Shown here: in pieces, positions 31,141-40,137 of the stretch | Layout: each line of letters begins with the position of its first letter | Numbering within the stretch: the first letter of the stretch is position 1 | Assembly: GCF_019048065.1 (NCBI RefSeq) | Contig: NZ_CP077291.1 | Span: forward strand, 2,976,001-3,040,000 | Source: Citrobacter farmeri | GTDB taxonomy: Bacteria > Pseudomonadota > Gammaproteobacteria > Enterobacterales > Enterobacteriaceae | Reading direction: 5' to 3' | DNA: 64,000 nt | Position numbers and translations under genes: made by a program | The notes under the pieces: generated by a model | Database searches by the model: none | What the model saw: the letters and a program-made list of their open reading frames with translations, nothing else | What the model was told of the DNA's origin: nothing

Positions 31141-31437
31141 CTATTCTTCCGTCATCCGCGCGTATTCGTCCATCAGGAAATCTACCAGCGCTCTGACCGA
31201 CGGCAGCAATCCCCTGCGTGAAGGAAAACCGCAGGAATCACCTCGCTTCGGAGTTCCCATCCTTCCAGTAGTGCGACCAGTTCACCCGCAGCGAGCGGTT
31301 CTTTGACCATTAAGATGGGAAGTTGTACGACACTCGCGTAGTGCCAGCATATCGGTCTGCGATAAATCGCGGGTCGCTTTGGTCAAATCTGAGCGAGAGG
31401 AGGTCGTGAAGCACCGCGAAATACCGGATTCACAACG
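31141..31437 (-). pseudogene. Remnant of a LysR-type regulator gene (C-terminal end)
   Basis: Read on the minus strand, this segment encodes the end of a LysR-family effector domain in pieces. One frame gives QLPILMVKEPLAAGELVALL and then EGWELRSEVIPAVF. A one-base deletion then shifts to GLLPSVRALVDFLMDEYARM, ending at a TAG complementary to 31141-31143. Further upstream, TRDLSQTDMLALRE is visible in yet another frame. The DNA-binding N-terminus is absent. It is a decayed fragment with at least two frameshifts, lying between infA and serW. Confidence 0.7.
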
Positions 31438-31587
31438 CTAAATCGCTTCCCCAATGGCTGACGTAGGGGAAGGTGTACAATGCGTAACCAAACGAGAAGC
31501 AAAGCGTAAATACTGCTTGACCGTTTTAGCGCAACTCCCTATAGTAGCGCCCCGTTGCCCCCTGGTGGTAAGGCAGCAATACAATAT

Positions 31588-31675
31588 GGTGAGGTGTCCG
31601 AGTGGCTGAAGGAGCACGCCTGGAAAGTGTGTATACGGCAACGTATCGGGGGTTCGAATCCCCCCCTCACCGCCA
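31588..31675 (+). tRNA. serW: tRNA-Ser (anticodon GGA)
   Basis: This 88-base gene folds as a class II tRNA with a long variable arm. The acceptor pairs GGTGAGG with CCTCACC, the anticodon GGA is at 31622-31624, GGTTCGAATCC forms the T arm, and the CCA end is encoded. I recall the E. coli serW sequence as identical. serW is a known integration site for genomic islands in pathogenic E. coli. A copy of its 3' end occurs at 31783. Confidence 0.97.
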
Positions 31676-31679
31676 TATT
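31659..31679 (+). repeat. Candidate attachment repeat, copy 1 (in serW 3' end)
   Basis: These 21 bases run from the T-arm C run through the CCA end to ATATT beyond the tRNA. They are repeated exactly at 31783-31803. Exact duplication of a tRNA 3' end is the usual footprint of tyrosine-integrase-mediated insertion. Confidence 0.65.
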
Positions 31680-31685
31680 TGAAGA

Positions 31686-31716
31686 AGAGCTCGTACGCAA
31701 GTACGGGCTTTTTTTT
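31686..31716 (+). terminator. Terminator after serW
   Basis: AGCTCGTAC and GTACGGGCT pair around a GCAA loop and are followed by a run of eight T. It lies about 12 bases downstream of the tRNA. Confidence 0.9.
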
Positions 31717-31782
31717 CGCATATTGCACACCCCAGGGGGGATGAGAACACCCGACAGGGGTTCGACAACGGGCGAGCGAAGT

Positions 31783-31803
31783 TCCCCCCCTCACCGCCAT
31801 ATT
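31783..31803 (+). repeat. Candidate attachment repeat, copy 2
   Basis: This is an exact second copy of 31659-31679, starting 124 bases downstream. The bases before it (GGGGTTCGA at 31757-31765) also resemble the T arm, but with an inserted stretch, so this is a broken tRNA 3' half and not a working tRNA gene. Confidence 0.65.
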
Positions 31804-31903
31804 CACGTTTTGTCCGCTATTGAAGCCATCTGCAATTTTATCCAATACAGCGCACAACACGACTGGCATGCTGTCAGAAATGGTGCAAAAGGAGAAAATA
31901 TCA

Positions 31904-32563
31904 ATGCAGTTATGTTATGCCCCTGAAATGCATACGAGATTCGGACAACTTCGTACCGTGACGATGAGTATTAATGGGATCCACGCGAATGCCGATTCGA
32001 GTGCACACATCGCTCGGTTACTTGCGGTCGCCGATAAGCGACTGGCGACATGCCGCGAAGGTGAGTTTGCTGAAATAAAGGCCTGGCGTCGTGCGTTTTC
32101 CGAATTAGGTCTTAAGCCAACGCAGTATCGCTGTGCGTCGGAATCCCTGTTAAGGCGATATCGTAAGAGTGGTGAATTACCGACGCTACATCCGATGATT
32201 GACCTGTGCAATGCCGTTTCACTCGCCTTTGCCATACCGGTTGCCGTGTTTGATATCGACCAGATCAGTGGTGCGTTAACGGTACGCCCCGCCCGTGGGG
32301 ATGAGTTCTATGAGACCTTTTCCGGAGAGACTGAGCATCCTGAACCCGGTGAAATAATCTTTGCCGATGATTCCGGACGAGCCCATGCCCGACGCTGGAC
32401 CCATCGGCAAAGCGGCTGGTCGGCCGTTAAGCAAAGTACGTCCAGGGTGCTGATTGTCGCCGAAGCGTTACACGAAACCGCGCAGGATGACGTTGAACGA
32501 CTCATTTATACGCTCACGGACGCCATATCTCAGATCTGGCCCACCGCCACGCAAACGGACTGA
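31904..32563 (+). CDS. B3/B4 domain protein (phenylalanyl-tRNA synthetase beta-like)
   Basis: This 219-residue protein resembles the free-standing B3/B4 domain family (COG3382 type), related to the editing domain of the phenylalanyl-tRNA synthetase beta subunit. Seen features are KAWRRAFSELGLKPTQYRCASESLLRRYRKSGELPTLHPMIDLCNAVSLAFAIPVAVFDID and a later GDEFYETFSGETEHPEPGEIIFADDSGRAHARRWTHRQS. These match the family from memory. The substrate is unknown; editing of mischarged tRNA or free amino-acid binding is possible. I chose 31904 because AAGGAG sits 9-10 bases upstream; an in-frame ATG at 31820 adds 28 residues. It is absent from this place in E. coli K-12. Confidence 0.75.
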   Translation: MQLCYAPEMHTRFGQLRTVTMSINGIHANADSSAHIARLLAVADKRLATCREGEFAEIKAWRRAFSELGLKPTQYRCASESLLRRYRKSGELPTLHPMIDLCNAVSLAFAIPVAVFDIDQISGALTVRPARGDEFYETFSGETEHPEPGEIIFADDSGRAHARRWTHRQSGWSAVKQSTSRVLIVAEALHETAQDDVERLIYTLTDAISQIWPTATQTD

Positions 32564-33045
32564 CACTGAGTGCCAGTAAAAGCTTTTTACAGGTCTTGTC
32601 TTTCACGTCACGACGGTAAGTGATTAGCATGTTCTGGCTGCACATATTGTCTGAAGGAAAAGCCAGGTTGCTCAATTAGCTATATTACGCACATTCATTC
32701 AGGATTTGTGATTAAAAGGAAGCTCGGTATAAATACTTCCGTTCAAATACCTGAACATGCGCGGAAACAACTTAGGATATTTTCCACAACAGTAATTATC
32801 ACACTTTCTAATGTTAGATTGGGGACTAACGACCTGGTAATGTCTAATGTATTTGACGCGCTACCTGCCCTACCACACTTTTTTAGATCTATACTATTTT
32901 CAAGCGCCTGAGGGCATCTGCCGATTCATTAGCTTAATGAAACATTCAGGCACATTGCATGAATAAAAAAGTGCCAGAATGTTATATCGGTGTAGAAGTA
33001 AATATCACATTGTGGTAGGCCAGGATTAATACCGAAGACGACCCA
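32564..33045. other. Gene-free AT-rich stretch between B3/B4 and DUF4282 genes
   Basis: These 482 bases contain no recognisable gene. Base composition is clearly more AT-rich than the flanking core. Short inverted repeats occur (GTTAG at 32813 with CTAAC at 32826). A 67-codon frame at 32708-32911 has no recognisable homology. The stretch fits decayed island DNA, which is an inference. Confidence 0.5.
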
Positions 33046-33294
33046 TTATTCTGCTTTATTGGTACTCTGCGCAATCAGGCGCAGGTACTCATTGTTTTTA
33101 AAAGCAATCATAATAAGTTCAAACATGACGCGACAGCCAACCAGACTAAGCACTGTGCCAAATAATCCTGCAATGATTTGACCGTTAAATATAGAAATTA
33201 CGCCACCAACGACCACTAAGACCATAAAAATCCAGTATAAAAACACCATGATTTTAGGTGTCAGAAGACTATCGAAACCCAGAATTACTTTCAT
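33046..33294 (-). CDS. DUF4282-family small membrane protein
   Basis: This 82-residue protein has two long hydrophobic segments (about 15-33 and 38-60). The end VGCRVMFELIMIAFKNNEYLRLIAQ is the pattern of the DUF4282 family, whose function is unknown. I chose 33294 (MKVILGFDSLL) because AAGGAT lies 7-8 bases upstream; the longer frame to 33390 has an implausible N-terminus. The gene stands alone on the minus strand in AT-rich DNA downstream of serW and is not at this place in E. coli K-12. Confidence 0.7.
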   Translation of the reverse strand: MKVILGFDSLLTPKIMVFLYWIFMVLVVVGGVISIFNGQIIAGLFGTVLSLVGCRVMFELIMIAFKNNEYLRLIAQSTNKAE

Positions 33295-33626
33295 TTGGCT
33301 ATCCTTAATAAATAAAATTTGAAGAAAACTGCAAGGACAACATATATTATCTATTTCAAAATGTAAATACTGATTTATTAGCCTGACCACTATTCAACTT
33401 TGAAGTAATTGACGGTAAGAATTTTCCGTGAATAGCGCGATAATGATTTCAGAATCATAATATTAGCTTTGGATGATTCTTAATTAAGTGAAATAGATTC
33501 CAGAATTTATTGTTAAATAATTATTAATATCCTCGCCCTCTGCGGGTGAAGAATAATCTGAAATTAAAAAATATAGGCTCCTGGGGACGAAAACCGACGG
33601 TTGAGCTGAAGTTTGCTAACCTCATA
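33295..33626. other. AT-rich upstream region of the DUF4282 gene (no gene)
   Basis: No gene is supported. ATGATT at 33443, AATCAT at 33453 and ATGATT at 33474 form overlapping inverted repeats, with AGAATCAT/ATGATTCT arms at 33451-33458 and 33473-33480. They could be an operator or hairpin about 150-190 bases upstream of the DUF4282 start. The stretch ends at the clpA terminator. Confidence 0.4.
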
Positions 33627-33627
33627 C

Positions 33628-33656
33628 AAAAAAGAACCGGGCACGCGGCCCGGTTC
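33628..33656 (-). terminator. clpA terminator
   Basis: GAACCGGGC and GCCCGGTTC form a perfect 9-bp stem. On the minus strand it is followed by TTTTTT. It starts 27 bases after the clpA stop. Confidence 0.92.
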
Positions 33657-33682
33657 GTCAGTCAGCTAAGAGAGTGTGGAGA

Positions 33683-35959
33683 TTAATGTGCGGCTTCCGG
33701 CTTGTGCTTCTGCGCACTCTGGAAGCCATAGGTCAGTTCATTTTTCTCTTTATCCAGTGCCACGGTCACCTGTCCGCCGTCCACCAGCGAGCCAAACAGC
33801 AGTTCGTTCGCCAATGGTTTTTTCAGGTTATCCTGAATCACACGTGCCATTGGACGTGCGCCCATTGCCCGATCGTAGCCCTTCTCAGCTAACCAGTTAC
33901 GTGCTTCCTGGCTGACTTCCAGGGAGACACCTTTCTGATCCAGTTGAACCTGCAGCTCGACGATGAACTTATCGACAACCTGATGGATCACCTCAGTAGA
34001 CAGGTGTTCGAACCAGATAATATTGTCGAGACGGTTACGGAACTCCGGCGTAAACACTTTCTTGATTTCACTCATCGCGTCAGTGCTGTTGTCCTGATGA
34101 ATCAGGCCAATCGATTTACGTTCCGTTTCACGAACGCCGGCGTTGGTCGTCATCACCAGCACCACGTTGCGGAAATCGGCTTTACGTCCGTTATTGTCCG
34201 TAAGAGTGCCGTTGTCCATCACCTGCAACAGCAGGTTAAAGACGTCCGGGTGCGCTTTTTCGATTTCATCCAGCAGCAGTACCGCATGGGGATGCTTGAT
34301 GACCGCATCCGTCAACAGACCACCCTGATCGAAGCCCACGTATCCTGGAGGCGCGCCAATCAGGCGGCTGACGGTATGACGCTCCATATACTCGGACATG
34401 TCAAAACGCAGTAGTTCGATTCCCAGCGCTTTGGAAAGCTGCACGGTCACCTCGGTTTTCCCGACACCGGTCGGTCCGGCAAACAGGAAGGAGCCTACCG
34501 GCTTATGCTCGTGTCCCAGACCCGCGCGGCTCATCTTGATGGCTTCGGTCAGCGCCTCAATGGCTTTATCCTGTCCAAAGACCAGCATTTTCAGACGGTC
34601 GCCAAGGTTTTTCAGCGTATCGCGATCGCTTTGCGACACGCTCTTTTCCGGAATACGCGCAATACGCGCCACCACAGACTCGATATCCGCCACGTTGACG
34701 GTTTTCTTGCGCTTGCTGACCGGCATCAGACGCGCACGCGCCCCGGCTTCGTCAATAACGTCAATCGCTTTATCCGGCAGATGACGATCGTTGATGTATT
34801 TCACCGCCAGCTCAACCGCCGCTCGCACCGCTTTCGCGGTATAACGCACGTCGTGGTGCGCTTCGTACTTCGGCTTCAGACCATTGATGATCTGTACGGT
34901 CTCTTCCACCGACGGTTCAGTAATATCAATTTTCTGGAAGCGACGAGCTAACGCACGGTCTTTTTCGAAAATATTGCTGAATTCCTGATAGGTCGTAGAG
35001 CCGATCACGCGGATCTTACCGCCGGAAAGCAGGGGTTTAATCAGGTTTGCGGCATCCACCTGACCGCCCGAGGCCGCCCCCGCACCAATAATGGTGTGGA
35101 TCTCATCGATAAACAGGATGCTGTTGGTATCCTGTTCCAGTTGTTTCAGCAGCGCTTTGAAGCGTTTTTCAAAGTCACCGCGATATTTGGTGCCCGCGAG
35201 CAGCGAACCGATATCCAGCGAGTAGATGGTGCAATCCGCCATCACTTCCGGCACGTCACCCTGTACGATACGCCAGGCCAGGCCTTCGGCAATCGCCGTC
35301 TTCCCGACGCCGGATTCCCCCACCAACAGCGGGTTATTTTTACGCCGGCGGCACAGCACCTGAATGGCACGCTCCAGTTCTTTGTCACGACCGATCAGCG
35401 GATCAATACCGCCAACACGGGCAAGCTGGTTAAGGTTAGTCGTGAAGTTCTCCATACGTTCCTCCCCGCCAGCTTGCTCTTCGGTATTAGGCTGACTGCC
35501 GGAATCAGACGACTGACTCGGCTCATCTTTGCGCGTACCGTGAGAAATAAAGTTGACCACATCGAGACGGCTGACCTCATGCTTACGCAGCAGGTAGGCC
35601 GCCTGAGACTCCTGTTCGCTAAAGATGGCGACCAGCACGTTTGCGCCAGTCACTTCACTACGCCCGGAGGACTGAACGTGGAAAACCGCACGTTGCAGAA
35701 CGCGCTGAAAGCTCAGCGTCGGCTGCGTATCGCGTTCTTCTTCGCTGGCAGGCAGTACGGGTGTGGTTTGTTCAATGAAGGCTTCGAGTTCCTGACGGAG
35801 CGCCACGAGGTCCACGGAACACGCTTCCAGCGCTTCGCGGGCCGATGGGTTACTGAGCAGCGCCAGTAACAAGTGCTCGACGGTCATAAACTCATGACGG
35901 TGCTCGCGCGCTCTGGCGAAAGCCATGTTTAAACTGAGTTCCAGTTCTTGATTGAGCAT
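33683..35959 (-). CDS. clpA: ATP-dependent Clp protease ATPase subunit ClpA
   Basis: ClpA unfolds substrates and feeds them to ClpP. The 758 residues match E. coli. The N-domain (about 1-145) binds ClpS. A linker leads to two AAA+ modules, with Walker A motifs GESGVGKT and GPTGVGKT and Walker B motifs ILFIDEIHT and [13 protein letters not shown]. The ClpP-docking loop is [15 protein letters not shown], here [11 protein letters not shown]. The start at 35959 ([10 protein letters not shown]) matches E. coli; the frame extends five codons further without support. clpS lies 30 bases upstream on the same strand. Confidence 0.97.
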   Translation of the reverse strand: MLNQELELSLNMAFARAREHRHEFMTVEHLLLALLSNPSAREALEACSVDLVALRQELEAFIEQTTPVLPASEEERDTQPTLSFQRVLQRAVFHVQSSGRSEVTGANVLVAIFSEQESQAAYLLRKHEVSRLDVVNFISHGTRKDEPSQSSDSGSQPNTEEQAGGEERMENFTTNLNQLARVGGIDPLIGRDKELERAIQVLCRRRKNNPLLVGESGVGKTAIAEGLAWRIVQGDVPEVMADCTIYSLDIGSLLAGTKYRGDFEKRFKALLKQLEQDTNSILFIDEIHTIIGAGAASGGQVDAANLIKPLLSGGKIRVIGSTTYQEFSNIFEKDRALARRFQKIDITEPSVEETVQIINGLKPKYEAHHDVRYTAKAVRAAVELAVKYINDRHLPDKAIDVIDEAGARARLMPVSKRKKTVNVADIESVVARIARIPEKSVSQSDRDTLKNLGDRLKMLVFGQDKAIEALTEAIKMSRAGLGHEHKPVGSFLFAGPTGVGKTEVTVQLSKALGIELLRFDMSEYMERHTVSRLIGAPPGYVGFDQGGLLTDAVIKHPHAVLLLDEIEKAHPDVFNLLLQVMDNGTLTDNNGRKADFRNVVLVMTTNAGVRETERKSIGLIHQDNSTDAMSEIKKVFTPEFRNRLDNIIWFEHLSTEVIHQVVDKFIVELQVQLDQKGVSLEVSQEARNWLAEKGYDRAMGARPMARVIQDNLKKPLANELLFGSLVDGGQVTVALDKEKNELTYGFQSAQKHKPEAAH

Positions 35960-35989
35960 AGGCACCTCCCCCAATTTTTATGCCTGCAT

Positions 35990-36310
35990 TCAGGCTTTTT
36001 CCAGCGTACACAGCAACGGATGCTCGTTCTCCCTCGCATACGTGTTCACCATCGCCACTTTGGTCTCGGCGACCTCTGCGGTGAAAACGCCGCAGATGGC
36101 TTTACCGTGATAGTGAACCGCAAGCATCAGTTGCGTTGCACGTTCTACATCATAAGAAAAGAATTTTTGTAACACGTCAATAACAAACTCCATCGGAGTA
36201 TAATCATCATTGACTAATATCACTTTATACATAGATGGCGGTTTAAGCGCGTCACGCACTTTATCTGCCGCCAGCTGGTCAAAATCCAGCCAGTCGTTCG
36301 TCTTACCCAT
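35990..36310 (-). CDS. clpS: ClpAP adaptor protein ClpS
   Basis: ClpS recognises N-degron residues (Leu, Phe, Tyr, Trp) and hands substrates to ClpA. The 106 residues equal E. coli ClpS. The core [22 protein letters not shown] and [19 protein letters not shown] form the adaptor fold and the hydrophobic N-end pocket. It is the first gene of clpSA and is divergent from cspD. With aat in the same window the N-end-rule pathway is largely represented here. Confidence 0.97.
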   Translation of the reverse strand: MGKTNDWLDFDQLAADKVRDALKPPSMYKVILVNDDYTPMEFVIDVLQKFFSYDVERATQLMLAVHYHGKAICGVFTAEVAETKVAMVNTYARENEHPLLCTLEKA

Positions 36311-36633
36311 TGTCAGTCGTCATCTTCAGTTACGGTTACCAGCAGAGCAGTCTGCCGCTGACAAGAGCGGATGTGCACAATCAATCTACCTCAATTAATA
36401 GATAACTATCATCTATCACTGGCATCCGCGACATCTGTCACATTCCCGTCAATAGCGTTAACTGCTTCAAATTTTTGATTCATTTTTACCCACCGACCCC
36501 CGTCAGATGCTTGACGCCCCGCCTGATTTCTCTAAATTGTAATTTCGAGAGTTGGCGAGGTTTTGAACAACCCCCACTCCACCACCGGTTCATTCCATCT
36601 TACTTATATAAGATTTACGAAGGATGTCGAAGC
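36311..36633. promoter_or_regulatory. clpS-cspD divergent promoter region (no gene)
   Basis: These 323 bases hold no supported gene. They contain the divergent promoters of clpSA and cspD. TCACA at 36437-36441 could be a CRP half-site, since E. coli cspD is activated by CRP, but the other half is poor. TATATAAG at about 36605-36612 is a possible -10 region for cspD. Confidence 0.4.
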
Positions 36634-36855
36634 ATGGAAACGGGTACTGTTAAGTGGTTCAATAATGCCAAAGGGTTTGGTTTCATCTGCCCTGAAGGCG
36701 GCGGCGAAGATATTTTCGCTCACTATTCCACCATTCAGATGGATGGTTACAGAACGCTAAAAGCCGGACAGTCTGTCCAGTTTGATGTTCACCAGGGGCC
36801 AAAAGGCAATCACGCCAGTGTCATCGTGCCTATCGAAGCAGAAGCTGTTGCATAG
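36634..36855 (+). CDS. cspD: Cold-shock-like protein CspD
   Basis: CspD is a stationary-phase, cold-shock-fold protein that binds single-stranded DNA and inhibits replication initiation or elongation. The 73-residue product (E. coli 74) has RNP1-like KGFGFICP and RNP2-like DIFAHYS. The start at 36634 (METGTVKWF) follows GAAGGATGTCGA. The longer frame from 36475 is not supported. A bidirectional terminator separates it from convergent macB. Confidence 0.96.
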   Translation: METGTVKWFNNAKGFGFICPEGGGEDIFAHYSTIQMDGYRTLKAGQSVQFDVHQGPKGNHASVIVPIEAEAVA

Positions 36856-36887
36856 CTCTTCTGTCTCATTGTGTACATCCCGCAGAT

Positions 36888-36917
36888 AAAATGCCAGCCC
36901 GATCGGCTGGCATTTTT
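36888..36917. terminator. Bidirectional terminator between cspD and macB
   Basis: AAAATGCCAGCC and GGCTGGCATTTT form a perfect stem with a 5-base loop. A and T tracts on both sides allow termination of both convergent genes. Confidence 0.92.
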
Positions 36918-36930
36918 ATTTCCAGGAACG

Positions 36931-38877
36931 CTACTCTCGCGCTAACGCATCCACCGGATCCAGTCGCGCCGCGTTGCGCGCCGGTAACCAGCCGAACAGG
37001 ATGCCGGTAAAGGTTGAGCACAAAAATGCCGTCAGCAGCGCCACTGGCGAGAAGCCAATCTCCCAACCGGGCAAGAACAGTTGCAGCGTGAAGGCGATCA
37101 GCATCGACAGGCTGATACCCAGCGCGCCCCCCACCAGACAGACCAGCACCGCTTCAATCAAAAATTGCTGCAACACATCGCTGGCGCGCGCGCCAACCGC
37201 CATCCGGATACCGATCTCACGCGTGCGCTCCGTGACAGACACCAGCATAATGTTCATCACGCCGATCCCGCCAACCACCAGTGAAATCACCGCCACCAGC
37301 GTCAGGAACAGTTGCAGAGTACGTGTGGTCTTTTCAGCGGTTTTCAAGACGCCATCCATATTCCAGGTGAAGAAATCTTTTTTGCCATGACGCAGCGTCA
37401 GCAGTCGGGTGAGTTGCTGTTCGGCCTGCGCGCTGTCAAAACCGTCCTTCACTCGCACGGTGATTGAGTTCAGCCACGACTGGCCCATAATGCGCCCGGA
37501 CATCGTGCTGTAAGGCAACCAGACGCGCAGAATTTTGCTACTGCCAAACATCGACTGCTTCTCTTCTGCCACGCCAATCACCGTCGCAGGCATGTTTCCC
37601 ACGAGGATCACCTCACCCACCACGTTCGCCTTATGCGGGAACAACTGACGTCGGGTGTTACTGTCGAGTACCACCACCTGCGCGCGACCATTAAGCTGTT
37701 CGCGATTAAAGGTGGTTCCTTCGCTGAAGGTCATGCCGTAGACGTTAAAATAGTCGCCGCTTACCCCGTTCGCGCTGGCGGCGACATCAGTATTGCCGTA
37801 GCGCAAGCGCAGATTCTGCGATACGGCAGGCGTAGCGGAGGTTACCCAGGGCTGTTTCTGGATCGCTGCGAGATCGTCGTATTTCAGCGCCTGTTGGTAC
37901 TGCGGATCGTCATCGCCAAAATCTTTGCCGGGATAGATATCAATGGTGTTGGTCCCGATGGCGCGGATGTCCGCCAGTACCAGCTGTTTTGCCGCATCAC
38001 CGACCACCACAATCGACACCACCGACGCGATGCCGATAATGATCCCAAGCATCGTGAGCAGCGTGCGCATTTTGTTGGCCGCCATCGCCAGCCACGCCAT
38101 GGTGAGTGCTTCACGGAATCCGCTAACAAACTGACTCCAGCCGGACGCCGCTTTCACCGTCGGTTCCTGAATACCCTGTCCTTGTGCGACACGCTTTGCA
38201 GGCGGATTACGCACAATTTCGCCATCATGAATCTCAATCACGCGCTCCGCCTGGGACGCAACCAGGGGGTCGTGGGTGACGATAATAACCGTGTGCCCAC
38301 GATCGCGCAGCTGGTGCAGAATCGCCATCACCTCTTCACCGGAACGGCTGTCGAGCGCGCCCGTCGGTTCGTCGGCAAGGATCACCTGTCCGCCGTTCAT
38401 CAGTGCGCGAGCAATACTGACGCGCTGCTGTTGACCACCGGAAAGCTGCGAGGGTTGATAATCAACACGATCGCCCAGACCAAGCCGCTGGAGCAGTTCC
38501 TGCGCGCGTACCAGACGCTGTTTCCGTTCCGTTCCGGCATACACGGCGGGTACTTCGACGTTCTGCGCCGCCGTCAGGTGAGACAGCAGATGATAGCGCT
38601 GGAAAATAAAGCCGAAATGCTCGCGACGCAGTTGCGCCAGCGCATCGCGGTCCAGCGTTGATACATCACGTCCTGCCACCCGGTAGGTGCCGCTGGTCGG
38701 TTTATCGAGGCACCCCAGAATATTCATCAGCGTGGATTTGCCCGAGCCAGACGCCCCCACGATCGCCACCATCTCGCCGGCATTGATCTGTAGCGTAATG
38801 CCTTTCAGCACCTCCACCTGTTCCTCTCCGGAGGGATAACTGCGGCGAATATTGCTCAGCTCAAGCAATGCCGTCAT
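36931..38877 (-). CDS. macB: MacB, ATPase/permease of the MacAB-TolC pump
   Basis: MacB is the inner-membrane ABC component of the macrolide and enterotoxin/lipopeptide exporter that works with MacA and TolC. The 648 residues equal E. coli length. The ATPase domain comes first, with Walker [10 protein letters not shown], signature LSGGQQQR and Walker [13 protein letters not shown]. One membrane segment follows near residue 275, then a periplasmic domain, then three C-terminal segments. It overlaps the end of macA by an ATGA. Confidence 0.96.
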   Translation of the reverse strand: MTALLELSNIRRSYPSGEEQVEVLKGITLQINAGEMVAIVGASGSGKSTLMNILGCLDKPTSGTYRVAGRDVSTLDRDALAQLRREHFGFIFQRYHLLSHLTAAQNVEVPAVYAGTERKQRLVRAQELLQRLGLGDRVDYQPSQLSGGQQQRVSIARALMNGGQVILADEPTGALDSRSGEEVMAILHQLRDRGHTVIIVTHDPLVASQAERVIEIHDGEIVRNPPAKRVAQGQGIQEPTVKAASGWSQFVSGFREALTMAWLAMAANKMRTLLTMLGIIIGIASVVSIVVVGDAAKQLVLADIRAIGTNTIDIYPGKDFGDDDPQYQQALKYDDLAAIQKQPWVTSATPAVSQNLRLRYGNTDVAASANGVSGDYFNVYGMTFSEGTTFNREQLNGRAQVVVLDSNTRRQLFPHKANVVGEVILVGNMPATVIGVAEEKQSMFGSSKILRVWLPYSTMSGRIMGQSWLNSITVRVKDGFDSAQAEQQLTRLLTLRHGKKDFFTWNMDGVLKTAEKTTRTLQLFLTLVAVISLVVGGIGVMNIMLVSVTERTREIGIRMAVGARASDVLQQFLIEAVLVCLVGGALGISLSMLIAFTLQLFLPGWEIGFSPVALLTAFLCSTFTGILFGWLPARNAARLDPVDALARE

Positions 38878-39992
38878 TGCACAGCTCCCGGTTTACCCTC
38901 ACCCGTCACCACTTCATCACCGGCTTCCAGTCCTTTCACAATCTCTACGTCCGTGTCATTGCGCGCGCCAATTGACACCTCGCGTTCGCGGGTTTCGCCG
39001 TTACGCAGCAAGGTCACCTTGTAGCGATTATCCCCAACCGGATCGCCCAACGCGGAAAGCGGGATCGTCAGAACATTTTTCACGTCCGTTAGCTGAATAT
39101 GGACCTGTGCGGTCATCTCCAGTCGCAGAATGCCTTTTGGATTGGGCACTTCAAAACGGGCGTAATAGAAAATGGCATCATTAACCTTTTCCGGCGTCGG
39201 CAGCACATCTTTCAGCGTCCCTTCGTAACGGGTTTGCGGATCGCCAAGCACGGTAAACCAGGCTTTTTGCCCCGGTTTTAGGTGAATCACATCGGCTTCA
39301 GAAACCTGCGCTTTCACCAGCATTGTGCTCATGTCCGCCAGTGTCAGAATGTTCGGGGCTTGCTGCGCGGCGATCACCGTCTGCCCTTGCAGGGTGGTGA
39401 TCTGCGTGACTTCTCCGGCCATCGGCGCGACGATGCGGGTGTAGTCGAGGTTGGTTTTCGCGGTATCAAGAGAGGCCTGATTGCGTTTGATCTGCGCATC
39501 AATAGTGCCGATTTGCGCCTGCTTCACCGCCATCTCCGTGGCGGCGGTGTCCAGATCCTGTTGCGACACGGCCTGTGTTTTTGCCAGTTGTTGCTGGCGG
39601 GAGAGCGTCACCCGCGCCAGTTTCCACTCGGCTTCGGCCTGCTGGCGCTGAGCACGCAGTTCCATCAGCGTCGCTTCCACCTCTTTGATCTGGTTTTCCG
39701 CCTGCTCGGGGTCGATAACGCCCAGCAACTGGTCTTTCTTCACCTTATCGCCAATCGCCACTGACAGCGTTTTGAGCTGACCGCTCACCTGCGCACCCAC
39801 GTCAACTTTACGCAGCGCGTCGAGTTTGCCAGTTGCCAGGACGCTTTGCTGTAGATCTCCCGGACGCACAATCAGCGTCTGATAATTTGGCAACGGCGCA
39901 TTCAGCGTCCGCCAGAGAGCAAATGCCCCGAGGATAAGAATGACGATAAGCAGCAGATAGCGCTTTTTAATTTTATTTCCCTTAATACCCAT
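38874..39992 (-). CDS. macA: MacA, periplasmic adaptor of the MacAB-TolC pump
   Basis: MacA is the membrane-fusion protein that links MacB to TolC and stimulates its ATPase. The 372 residues are one more than E. coli. An N-terminal membrane anchor ([16 protein letters not shown]) is followed by a lipoyl half-motif, a long coiled-coil hairpin (about 100-190, [39 protein letters not shown]) and barrel domains. AGGATCGCT precedes the ATG. Only the first 20 residues differ notably from E. coli. A PhoP-type direct repeat lies 33-49 bases upstream. Confidence 0.96.
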   Translation of the reverse strand: MGIKGNKIKKRYLLLIVILILGAFALWRTLNAPLPNYQTLIVRPGDLQQSVLATGKLDALRKVDVGAQVSGQLKTLSVAIGDKVKKDQLLGVIDPEQAENQIKEVEATLMELRAQRQQAEAEWKLARVTLSRQQQLAKTQAVSQQDLDTAATEMAVKQAQIGTIDAQIKRNQASLDTAKTNLDYTRIVAPMAGEVTQITTLQGQTVIAAQQAPNILTLADMSTMLVKAQVSEADVIHLKPGQKAWFTVLGDPQTRYEGTLKDVLPTPEKVNDAIFYYARFEVPNPKGILRLEMTAQVHIQLTDVKNVLTIPLSALGDPVGDNRYKVTLLRNGETREREVSIGARNDTDVEIVKGLEAGDEVVTGEGKPGAVQ

Positions 39993-40024
39993 AGCGATCC
40001 TGATGGTAAGTTTTCAGCTGAAAT

Positions 40025-40041
40025 TCAACAGTATCTAAACA
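40025..40041 (-). promoter_or_regulatory. Candidate PhoP box between macA and ybjX
   Basis: On the minus strand TGTTTA-GATAC-TGTTGA fits the PhoP consensus (T/G)GTTTA-N5-(T/G)GTTTA at 11 of 12 informative positions. It lies upstream of both divergent genes. PhoP is known to repress macAB in Salmonella and to activate ybjX in enterics. Confidence 0.6.
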
Positions 40042-40137
40042 AACCGCAAGCGGAAAGGACAGCGCTCAGGGCATTGACGATTGGTTAAGATTCAGCGTGT
40101 TTCAATTTTCGCAATCATCGCATTGCGGATTATGATC

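Noticed and set aside
31680..31782. A complete mobile element between the two serW repeat copies
   Set aside because: Only about 103 bases lie between them, mostly a terminator, with no integrase or other gene.
32708..32911. 67-codon open frame in the AT-rich patch
   Set aside because: There is no good ribosome site, no family resemblance and no conserved neighbour. It is probably chance.
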